Shown: positions 7,610-15,154 of the stretch, piece by piece
How positions within the stretch are numbered: the stretch's first letter is position 1
Layout of the letters: each line of letters opens with the position of its first letter
Assembly (NCBI GenBank): GCA_036960305.1
Contig: JBALWA010000015.1
Span: forward strand, 17,811-81,810
Source of the DNA: JBALVT01 sp036960305
GTDB lineage: Bacteria > Pseudomonadota > Gammaproteobacteria > Pseudomonadales > Halieaceae
Length of the DNA stretch: 64,000 nucleotides
Direction: 5' to 3'
Program-made: the position numbers and the translations under genes
The notes under the pieces: generated by a model
Told to the model about the DNA's origin: nothing
Databases searched by the model: none
What the model saw: only the letters and a program-made list of their open reading frames with translations

Positions 7610-9864
7610 CGACAAAAATATTCTCAGGGAAATCCAGGTTTCTCCTGTTTAAGTGGCCGGCCTTTGCACTGGCCGTGACGCCACTGTTGGTGAGTTGCGC
7701 CACGGTGGAGCCCGAGGAATCCGGTGGCCAGCCTGTTATTGCTAAACAGGAAAGCACGGTAGACGCGGCTAGCACGCCTGCGCCGGAGGGAAGCACCTTG
7801 TCCTCCTCGGCGACGGCGTTGGCCAAGTCCAGTGCCGCCGAGGGACGGGCCCAGCCCATTCTCTACAAGGGCAATGATGAGCTGGTGAAGATGCCCCCCG
7901 TGGCCAAACCCATCAAGTTCGTAGGGGACGACGTCAGTATCAACTTTGAGCAAGCCCCCTTGAGCGAGGTCATGCACGCCATCATGGGTGACATCCTCGG
8001 CTTGGACTACCTGGTAGATCATCCGGTAAAGGGGCAAGTGACAATGCGCTCGCGTACCCCGATACCCAGAGATCAATTGCTGGGTGTCCTGGAGTCTTTG
8101 CTACAGGCAAACAATGCCCTGATGGTGCGCGGTAATGACGGCCGCTATTTGATTACCGGCTCCAAACAGGGCAAAAAGATTTCCCCCAGTATCTCAAATG
8201 TCGGAGAAATGGGCGCAGGTTACAGTATCAGCGTGATTCCCCTGAGCTATATCAGCGCCGCGAATATGGCGGAAATACTCAAGCCCGTCGCCGAGCCCGC
8301 GGCCTTCGTCCGGGTGGACAACAGCAGAAATTTGCTGATGCTGGCGGGCACCCGTGCCCAGCACCAGGGTTGGCAGGAAATGGTTGCCACTTTTGACGTG
8401 GACATGCTCAAGGGGATGTCTGTGGGCTTGTTTCCGCTGGAAAACAGTTCGGCGGAGGAAATTAATATGGCGCTGTCCGAATTGCTTGGCGGCAAGGCCG
8501 GGGGCGATTTCGCTCACCTGGTCCGGGTGATTCCACTGGAAAGGCTCAACAGCATCCTCGTGGTCACCCCGAGGTCCCATTACCTGGATAAGATTGGTAC
8601 CTGGGTTGAGCGCCTGGACAGGGTTCCGGATTCCAGTTTCGAGAAACGCCTCTACGTTTATCCCGTGCAAAACACGACTGCCAGCCGATTGGCGGACCTG
8701 TTGAGCCAAATTTATTCAGGGGGCTCAGGTTCCCAGTCTAGCGGTAGCTCGAGCCGATCAACGGGCAGCAGCTTCGACTCCGGCGCAGATTCGGGGGTGG
8801 CACCGGGCATGTCCCAGGAGAGTCTGGGTTCTTCCTCTTCGGGGTCGGGCGGCGGCCTTGGCGGGTCCGGAGGGGGTTCAATGGGGTCCAGTGGGTCCAG
8901 TTTTGGTGGCAGCGACAAAGCCCCAATCATATCGGCTATTGGTGGCGGGGGTGAGTCGGCCCTGAGTGATGTCCGGGTTGTGGCCGATGAGGAAAATAAT
9001 GCCCTGATGATTTACGCCACAGGGCGGGACTACAAGAAAATTGAGGTTGCCCTGGATCAACTCGATGTCGTGGCGACCCAGGTGATCATTGAGGCCAGTA
9101 TTATTGAGGTCACACTGACGGACGAACTCAAGTATGGACTGGAGTGGACCTTTAACAACAGCCTTGGGAGCGACTACAGCGGTCTGGGGCAGTTGGCCAA
9201 TGCCGCCCCCGGGCCCACGGCGGTTATTCCCGGGTTTTCCTACTCGATAACCAACTCTATAGGTGATATCAGTGCGGTACTCAACGCCCTGTCCAAAAAA
9301 TCGCTGTTGAACGTGATTTCCTCGCCCTCGGTTATGGTGGTGGATAACCACACCGCCTATATACACGTGGGTGATCAGGTGCCAGTATTTACCGCGCAAA
9401 CTGTGAATGAGGGTGGCAACCTGGCGACCCAGTCCGTGGAGTATCGCGATACCGGGGTCAAACTGTCGGTAAAGCCCTCGGTAAATGCCGGTGGCCTGGT
9501 AACAATGGATGTAGAGCAGTCAGTGACCGATGTCGGTGAAATCGATGCTGCCACTGGCCAAAGAGCCTTTCTGGAGCGTAATATCATGAGCCGGGTTGCC
9601 GTGAGATCTGACGAATCGGTTGTATTGGGTGGCCTGATTCGGGAGAATGCATCTTCTGCCGATGCGGGCGTGCCCTTTCTGCACACTATCCCGGTGATCG
9701 GTTCCCTGTTCGGAACCACGGCTGAATCCGACAAACGCACGGAACTGCTGGTGATTATTACTCCCAGAGCCATCTACAACGAATCGGAGTTGCGGGAAGT
9801 GAGCGAAGAAATGCGGTCCCAGATTCGCCATATGGAATTGATTGACGTGCCACCGAGACGGTGA
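7606..9864 (+). CDS. gspD: Type II secretin GspD (outer-membrane channel)
   Basis: Multimeric outer-membrane secretin, 752 aa. Starts at GTG 7606 overlapping the preceding stop. A lipoprotein signal is visible with lipobox LLVSC (Cys31), so the protein may be self-piloting. N0 and N1-N3 domains are followed by the secretin core with the conserved VPVFTAQTVNEGG and VPFLHTIPVIGSLFG motifs. Residues about 372-436 form a Ser/Gly-rich insertion within the N3 region. Last gene of the T2SS operon; no clear terminator follows and the next gene begins 16 bases later. Confidence 0.95.
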   Translation: MTTKIFSGKSRFLLFKWPAFALAVTPLLVSCATVEPEESGGQPVIAKQESTVDAASTPAPEGSTLSSSATALAKSSAAEGRAQPILYKGNDELVKMPPVAKPIKFVGDDVSINFEQAPLSEVMHAIMGDILGLDYLVDHPVKGQVTMRSRTPIPRDQLLGVLESLLQANNALMVRGNDGRYLITGSKQGKKISPSISNVGEMGAGYSISVIPLSYISAANMAEILKPVAEPAAFVRVDNSRNLLMLAGTRAQHQGWQEMVATFDVDMLKGMSVGLFPLENSSAEEINMALSELLGGKAGGDFAHLVRVIPLERLNSILVVTPRSHYLDKIGTWVERLDRVPDSSFEKRLYVYPVQNTTASRLADLLSQIYSGGSGSQSSGSSSRSTGSSFDSGADSGVAPGMSQESLGSSSSGSGGGLGGSGGGSMGSSGSSFGGSDKAPIISAIGGGGESALSDVRVVADEENNALMIYATGRDYKKIEVALDQLDVVATQVIIEASIIEVTLTDELKYGLEWTFNNSLGSDYSGLGQLANAAPGPTAVIPGFSYSITNSIGDISAVLNALSKKSLLNVISSPSVMVVDNHTAYIHVGDQVPVFTAQTVNEGGNLATQSVEYRDTGVKLSVKPSVNAGGLVTMDVEQSVTDVGEIDAATGQRAFLERNIMSRVAVRSDESVVLGGLIRENASSADAGVPFLHTIPVIGSLFGTTAESDKRTELLVIITPRAIYNESELREVSEEMRSQIRHMELIDVPPRR

Positions 9865-9880
9865 GCGGATACCCCAAACA

Positions 9881-10585
9881 GTGATTATCTCTACCCACAT
9901 GCCCAAAACGGCAGGTTTGAGCTTCAGGGCAACGCTTGAGGAATGCTTTGGGGCTGGCTTTCGGCACGACTATTCGGATTACCCCCTGAACAACCAGCCT
10001 CCGGTTCGTCACAGCGCGGCCATGGAGCACAACCTCTCCCTGGCGGGCAACCTGGCGGACTATGCGGGTATCGAGTGTATTCACGGCCACTTTCTTCCTT
10101 TTAAGTACCTGGTGCTGGCCGATCACATGGATTGCCGGTTTGTTACCTGGATGCGTGAGCCCGTGGCCAGGCTGGTCTCCCACTATTATTACTGGCACAG
10201 GGCCTATGATGCGGGCTCTGACAGTACCGCAGATCTGCATAGACGGGTTGTTGAAGAGGAGTGGAGCCTTGAAAAATTCTGCCTGGCGCCGGAACTTCGC
10301 GACATTTACGCGCAATTTCTGTGGGGTTTCCCGCCGCAGCGGCTGGATTTCATCGGCATCACCGAATTCTATGAGGAGGATTTACGGTACTTTTCCAGCA
10401 CGTTTTTGGGACATAATACCGAGGCACAGAAGGTCAATCAGCGCGATGACGGCATGGAAAGTGGTTTGGATGATGGGTTCTCAGCCCGGCTGAGGGCGAA
10501 AATTCAGGACTACCACTCGGTGGACATGGATCTGTATCGGCGGGCTCTCCAGGCCCGGGAATCGCGTCCCGCGGTTGCGGGTTGA
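9881..10585 (+). CDS. Sulfotransferase-family protein (PKTAG type)
   Basis: Predicted cytoplasmic PAPS-dependent sulfotransferase, 234 aa from the GTG at 9881 (an in-frame TTG at 9842 overlaps gspD and is less likely). The 5'-phosphosulfate loop HMPKTAGLSFR is near the N-terminus, and the 3'-phosphate motif MREPVARLVSHYYYW has the R-P-R-S pattern of carbohydrate sulfotransferases of the Sulfotransfer_2 type. It follows gspD closely, so it may be read through from the T2SS operon. Acceptor unknown. Confidence 0.78.
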   Translation: MIISTHMPKTAGLSFRATLEECFGAGFRHDYSDYPLNNQPPVRHSAAMEHNLSLAGNLADYAGIECIHGHFLPFKYLVLADHMDCRFVTWMREPVARLVSHYYYWHRAYDAGSDSTADLHRRVVEEEWSLEKFCLAPELRDIYAQFLWGFPPQRLDFIGITEFYEEDLRYFSSTFLGHNTEAQKVNQRDDGMESGLDDGFSARLRAKIQDYHSVDMDLYRRALQARESRPAVAG

Positions 10586-10687
10586 GGCGTGTTGAGTGCG
10601 AGATCCACGGCCCAGATACCGCATTTCTCGGTGCAAAAAGCGCATTTTTGGCTTATATTTATTCAGGTAAAAGGTAGAAAATACAAT

Positions 10688-11140
10688 ATGTTACGAAACT
10701 TAAGAGCAGTAAGTGTCAGGGTTTTAGCGGCCATGGGGGTGATGGCTGCACTTTTGAGTGGTGTGGCTTGCGCCGAGCCGACAGAACTGGATGAGAAGCA
10801 GCGGGCAGCCCTGGAAAAACGGGTCAATGCGCGTTGGCAGGTGCTGGAGAAGAAGGACTTTGGCAAGGTTTGGGAGTTCGCAACACCTAAGTACAGAAGA
10901 GTCTTTCCTAAGAGCTTGTATGTTAATAATTTTTCCTACGCGGTGGATTGGGAGTTGACAGAGGTTGAGGTAGTTAATTATGATGCATCCGCAGCTGTAG
11001 CGAGTGTGGTGGTGAGGGTCATGTCCAAGCCTTCCAAACAAACGTCATCAGCATCGAAAGCATTGGGCGCAGTGCCTATCTCCTTTCGCGAACAGTGGAT
11101 TTTCACTGATGCGAAATGGTGGCATAGTACCAATGAATAG
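10688..11140 (+). CDS. Small exported protein of unknown function
   Basis: A 150-aa protein starting at ATG 10688; the open frame extends to 10589 but that part has no credible start. It has an N-terminal signal peptide with likely signal peptidase I cleavage after VACA. The mature part is short, charged and ends in an alpha+beta region with an FREQWIFTDAKWWHS tail resembling NTF2-like or DUF-type secreted proteins. I do not recognise the family. It sits between a sulfotransferase and the abundant exported protein. Confidence 0.7.
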   Translation: MLRNLRAVSVRVLAAMGVMAALLSGVACAEPTELDEKQRAALEKRVNARWQVLEKKDFGKVWEFATPKYRRVFPKSLYVNNFSYAVDWELTEVEVVNYDASAAVASVVVRVMSKPSKQTSSASKALGAVPISFREQWIFTDAKWWHSTNE

Positions 11141-11153
11141 GTGTGTCGAGACG

Positions 11154-11181
11154 TTGACAGCTGGCTGCGGTTAGCAATAAT
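11154..11181 (+). promoter_or_regulatory. Strong sigma-70 type promoter
   Basis: TTGACA at 11154-11159 and AATAAT at 11176-11181 with 16 bases between; perfect -35 and five of six -10 matches. Lies about 60 bases before the start of the exported 553-aa protein, consistent with its high-expression features. Confidence 0.7.
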
Positions 11182-11241
11182 AGCGCTAACAATCAATATT
11201 AATGGTTGTACAAGAGTGAAAACACATTAGGAGCTCCTCTT

Positions 11242-12903
11242 ATGAAAGTTAATTTTAAGCCTTTAGGTCTTGCCGCTGCAGTTGCAGCAGCAACAGCCGG
11301 TTACACAGGCGTAACACAAGCTGCCCTGTCTGATAACGGACTTGGCGATCTGGCAATTGTGCCTTACTACACTGTCCAGGGTGACTTCATCACTGGCCTG
11401 CACGTAATCAACACCAGCAACGCGACGCAGGTTGTTAAGCTGCGTTTCCGTCGCGCTAGCGATTCTATGGACGCACTGGATTTCAACCTGATCATGTCAC
11501 CACGTGACGAATGGACTGGTTTTATCTCTGACGCTTCCGGCAACATCATTGTTGAAAGCCAGGACAATACTTGTACTGTTCCTTTCGCAACTATCTCTAA
11601 CGGTCAGTTCCCAATGAACCCTTTGTACCGCGAAGGTGCTGAAGAAGGTTACATTGAAGTGATTGGTATGGGTCAGGCTGCACCCGCCTATTCCATTCCT
11701 CCCCTTACCGTGAGCCCAGCGCAGACTACTGCTCTTCCTGGTAACCCAATAAACGCAGCAGCCAAGCACGGCACAGACGGTATACCGGCTAATTGTGCTG
11801 GCGCAGAAACGAACTTCTTCCGTGTAGCGACAGCTGCTCCTGTGGTTCCAGCTGCTCTCCCAGATGGGATTGGCGGTGTTATAGGTGGTGATTCAGCCGG
11901 TAGCGAAAAGGGCGTATACGACTCCAACCTTACTATGCAACGTATTATTGCTAATACGCTGAGCATTAGTAATACATTCGTTGATACCCCTAACGTATTG
12001 AAGGTTTCTTACTTCATCCGTGATGCGGCTTCTGGCCTGGAATTTGGTAGCGACGCTGTTCACATTGCTGACTTCAGTGCTGATGCTATGATGACTAACC
12101 AGGAGCAAATCGCTGTGGGCGCAGCTCCCGATTACTTCAGCTTCCTGTTCCCTGATCTGGACGGTGGTTCTCCAGTAGGTACCTTGACTGGGCCGGCTCG
12201 TGGTAAATACGACTCGATTATCCGTCAGACTACCGATCTGGGTGGACGTTCTGTTATCAACGACTGGTCTGTTGCCGCTGAGCGTAACGTATCAACCGAT
12301 TGGGTTGTCACCATGCCTGGTCAGTACTTGATGCTGGATCTTCAGAAGTACACCTCGCCGCTCATTACCGGTGTTCCTATCGCCTGCTTGTCACAAGCAG
12401 CGATTGACGCGCAACCCGTAGCGTCAATACCTGCTGATATTGCATGTGATCAGCGCGACATTCCTGTCGTACTGGCTTCAGGTGCACCCGGTGGTGTTTG
12501 GGATCGTGAAGAGCAAACTTTCACCTCGCCTGAAGGTGGTCTCGTAATCTCTCCTGATGTTGGTATCGGACCTGGAGCTACTACGCTTCCCTATGAAGTC
12601 AACGTGATTGAGTGGACTAACGGCGAAAACCTTCCAGTTCTGGACAGCGCGTACTTCAAAGAGTTTGATGTCGCTGCGCTGGGTGCTGACTTTGGTTGGG
12701 CTGAGCTGAGCGTTTCTTCAGATCCTCTGAAGGCAACTGACTCTCTGGGCTATGGACATGCGGTATTCGACTTCACAACTGGGCTGTTCACTCCTGTGAC
12801 TACTCCAGTTCCTGTAGTTGGTTTCGTGGCTTGGGAGCGTAGCTTCCCTGAAGATCCTAGCGCTAACTATGGTCGTATCGTGGACCACAGCTACGGCAGC
12901 TAA
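11242..12903 (+). CDS. Abundant exported protein, uncharacterised family
   Basis: A 553-aa protein with a clear Sec signal peptide (basic start, Ala-rich core, cleavage near VTQA|ALS). The start ATG 11242 has AGGAG 9 bases upstream. The mature region begins GLGDLAIVPYYTVQGDF and is beta-rich, Asn/Asp/Gly-rich with few Lys, and ends with the YGRIVDHSYG pattern. Codon choice (GCT, GGT, CGT, AAC, TTC) differs from neighbours and, with a strong promoter and terminator, suggests very high expression. I infer a surface or extracellular protein, possibly a T2SS substrate or surface-layer-like component; the family function is not known to me. Confidence 0.8.
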   Translation: MKVNFKPLGLAAAVAAATAGYTGVTQAALSDNGLGDLAIVPYYTVQGDFITGLHVINTSNATQVVKLRFRRASDSMDALDFNLIMSPRDEWTGFISDASGNIIVESQDNTCTVPFATISNGQFPMNPLYREGAEEGYIEVIGMGQAAPAYSIPPLTVSPAQTTALPGNPINAAAKHGTDGIPANCAGAETNFFRVATAAPVVPAALPDGIGGVIGGDSAGSEKGVYDSNLTMQRIIANTLSISNTFVDTPNVLKVSYFIRDAASGLEFGSDAVHIADFSADAMMTNQEQIAVGAAPDYFSFLFPDLDGGSPVGTLTGPARGKYDSIIRQTTDLGGRSVINDWSVAAERNVSTDWVVTMPGQYLMLDLQKYTSPLITGVPIACLSQAAIDAQPVASIPADIACDQRDIPVVLASGAPGGVWDREEQTFTSPEGGLVISPDVGIGPGATTLPYEVNVIEWTNGENLPVLDSAYFKEFDVAALGADFGWAELSVSSDPLKATDSLGYGHAVFDFTTGLFTPVTTPVPVVGFVAWERSFPEDPSANYGRIVDHSYGS

Positions 12904-12930
12904 GTTCGAAAAGTTAGAATGACGACTAAA

Positions 12931-12958
12931 CCGACGCCTTTTGGCGTCGGTTTTTTTT
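12931..12958 (+). terminator. Intrinsic terminator after the exported protein gene
   Basis: Eight-base GC-rich stem (CCGACGCC/GGCGTCGG) with a TTTT loop followed by eight T, 27 bases after the stop codon. Confidence 0.93.
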
Positions 12959-12986
12959 CGTCTCAAGTAACTGAGTTTATGAGGTA

Positions 12987-13910
12987 ATGCGTTTCATGCG
13001 AGTAAAAAATGTTGTGCTGGTTGCTCTGGTGAGTTGGTGTATGGCGGCTCATTCTGTCGCTGAAGATGTCTATGTGCTGGAGGATGGTGGTATTGGCATC
13101 ACACAGCAGGAATTGGAGTTTATTGTGAAGAACTGGACACCGCAGATGCAGCAGGCTGCGGTAAATGATGTGGGCGATCGCTTTGAATTACTGAACCGGG
13201 CTCTGGCCAGCAAAAAAATAGCCGCTGAAGCCGCCAAGGAGACAGCAGAAGAAAACCCTGATCGCTACTGGTACCAGCAACTGGTGGTGCGCAATCAAAT
13301 GCGCGAGTTTGCGGTAAATAATTACATGGCAGATCTGGAAGTGCCAGATTTGAACGAGTTGGCGCAGGAGCGCTATCTCACAGACAAGGAAAAGTTCGCG
13401 GCGGTGCCAGAAACCCGGTATACGGCGCATATTCTTATTATGTGTAACGCCAAGGTGGGTTGTAATCGCCCAAAAGCGGAGGCTCTTGCGGATAAAGCGA
13501 TGGCCGAGTTGGAAACAGGTGCGGATTTTGCCACGCTGGCAAAGCAGTATTCGGAGGATCCGGGGTCCAAGGACAAAGGCGGTACCTTTGATATGTGGCT
13601 GAAAAAGGGTGACCCCCGGGTTGACCCACACTATGTGAAGGGCGCATTTGAAATTGCAAACACCGGCGAACTGGCAAGGGTGAACTCACAATTCGGTATT
13701 CATATCATCCGGCTGGATGAAGTGAAGCCCAAGCACTACCGCTCTTACGAGGATTCCAAAGGTGACATTATGGAAGCCCTGGCCAAGGAGTATCAGAAAT
13801 TGGCCGCCAAGGCCTATGATGCACAATTTCGCATGGGCGATGATGCCGTCATTAACGGCGCGGCTATGGAAGAAATTTTTGACAAGTACAAAACGGCTGC
13901 GCCGCAGTAA
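12987..13910 (+). CDS. Periplasmic parvulin-type peptidyl-prolyl isomerase
   Basis: A 307-aa exported PpiC-type protein. Signal peptide at residues 1-25, helical chaperone-like N-terminal region, then a single parvulin domain at about residues 140-245 (YTAHILIMC, FATLAKQYSEDPGS, GGTFDMW, FGIHIIRL) and a helical C-terminus. A CNAKVGC insertion between two cysteines sits in the domain and could form a disulfide. ATG 12987 has GAGG only 2 bases away; ATG 12996 is an alternative start. It lies just after the abundant exported protein, so it may help fold it; this is inference. Confidence 0.85.
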   Translation: MRFMRVKNVVLVALVSWCMAAHSVAEDVYVLEDGGIGITQQELEFIVKNWTPQMQQAAVNDVGDRFELLNRALASKKIAAEAAKETAEENPDRYWYQQLVVRNQMREFAVNNYMADLEVPDLNELAQERYLTDKEKFAAVPETRYTAHILIMCNAKVGCNRPKAEALADKAMAELETGADFATLAKQYSEDPGSKDKGGTFDMWLKKGDPRVDPHYVKGAFEIANTGELARVNSQFGIHIIRLDEVKPKHYRSYEDSKGDIMEALAKEYQKLAAKAYDAQFRMGDDAVINGAAMEEIFDKYKTAAPQ

Positions 13911-13981
13911 GCTACCGACAACTCTTACGGGCGCGTGTTAAACTGCGCGCCTGATCATCGGGACAGGCTCACACTCCGTTT

Positions 13982-15154
13982 ATGAAACCCCTTACATCCA
14001 GGAAACTGCTGTTTGTTGTTGGCATGCACCGCTCGGGCACGTCTGCCCTGTGCGCAGCACTTCAGGCTAGCGGCGCCTCGTTTGGGTCCGATTTACTGGA
14101 CCCAATGAGTGATGTGAATGATGAGGGCTTCTGGGAGGACAGTGAGTTGGTTGCCATCAATGAGGCGTTGCTGGAAGCACTGGCGGTGAACTGGTATAGC
14201 GTGTCGTCCGACCTCACGGCAACCGACTGGGCGGCTGAAGTCTTTTCCGACCTCCGAGTACGCGCCAAAGCCCTGTTGGAGAGAGGGTTCGGCGACGGCG
14301 CGCTGCAAGCCATAAAAGACCCCCGTCTTTGTGTGACCCTGCCATTCTGGCGCGCAATCTGCGACGAGATAGGCGTGGAAACAAAGGTGCTTGTCATTAG
14401 TCGCGCACCATTGGAGATCGCGCGCTCACTGGAAAAGCGTGACGGCTTTCCCCTCGGTTACGGCCTTTATCTCTACCTGCACTATAGGAAGTGTATAGCG
14501 GCCAACTGCCCACAGGATACGCAGTATGTGACCTATGACCAGTTGCTGGCGGGTCCTGCGATGCTAATGCAACAGCTCGCTGATAGCCTGCCGCTGCTTG
14601 TCGATGAGGACGCCCTTGGGGCGGCTGTTCGCGGCGATTTAAAGCACCATTCCACTGAAGGCGACGGTTCTTTGTTAGAGCGGGCTGACGACGGCACAAT
14701 AGATTTTACGGCCCTGGAGGCCGCGCTGGAGAAGGACTACCCGCAACAGCGCCTGATGGCTGAGCTTGTCGCGGCCATGGTGGCCAGGGGGCAGGAACTG
14801 TCCGAAAAAGGCATTGAGTTTGAGGTCGCCCTGGGCGAAAAAGCCCGCCAACATATTGAGGCACTGGCGACGCTGGATGAACGCGATCAGCAGATTGCAG
14901 GCCTGGATACCCGATTGGCTGAGGCGGGGCGACATTTGTCGGAGGCCCTGGCGACCATAAGCGAGCGCGATGAGCAGCTGGTGGGTCTGGATCAGCGATT
15001 GGCAACACTGGGCGATGAGCATTCCCATGCCCTGTCGGTTCTGCGAGAGCGGGATGAACAGCTGGATGCCCTGCAAACCACCCGGGATAAAATATTCAAG
15101 ATGCCGTTAATAGGCATGCTTTTCAAGGCGCTTTGGTATCATGCGAGAGGTTGA
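13982..15154 (+). CDS. Sulfotransferase with C-terminal coiled-coil repeats
   Basis: A 390-aa protein. N-terminal P-loop GMHRSGTSAL (about residues 14-23) binds the 5'-phosphosulfate of PAPS, and VISRAPLEIARSLEKR is the likely 3'-phosphate site, placing residues 1-230 in the bacterial sulfotransferase superfamily. Residues 293-370 hold three copies of a 28-residue, four-heptad repeat built on EALAT-ERDEQL-LD-RL, giving a coiled coil that should oligomerise or tether the enzyme, followed by a basic amphipathic tail. The end overlaps the next glycosyltransferase gene by 14 bases, so both probably modify one glycan. Confidence 0.8.
   Translation: MKPLTSRKLLFVVGMHRSGTSALCAALQASGASFGSDLLDPMSDVNDEGFWEDSELVAINEALLEALAVNWYSVSSDLTATDWAAEVFSDLRVRAKALLERGFGDGALQAIKDPRLCVTLPFWRAICDEIGVETKVLVISRAPLEIARSLEKRDGFPLGYGLYLYLHYRKCIAANCPQDTQYVTYDQLLAGPAMLMQQLADSLPLLVDEDALGAAVRGDLKHHSTEGDGSLLERADDGTIDFTALEAALEKDYPQQRLMAELVAAMVARGQELSEKGIEFEVALGEKARQHIEALATLDERDQQIAGLDTRLAEAGRHLSEALATISERDEQLVGLDQRLATLGDEHSHALSVLRERDEQLDALQTTRDKIFKMPLIGMLFKALWYHARG
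14858..15091 (+). repeat. Three tandem 28-codon repeats in the sulfotransferase gene
   Basis: Units begin at 14858, 14942 and 15026; the third is partial (22 codons). Each encodes the pattern E/H-A-L-x-x-x-x-E-R-D-E/Q-Q. The repeats are conserved in protein but not identical in DNA, so they are not recent duplications. Confidence 0.75.
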
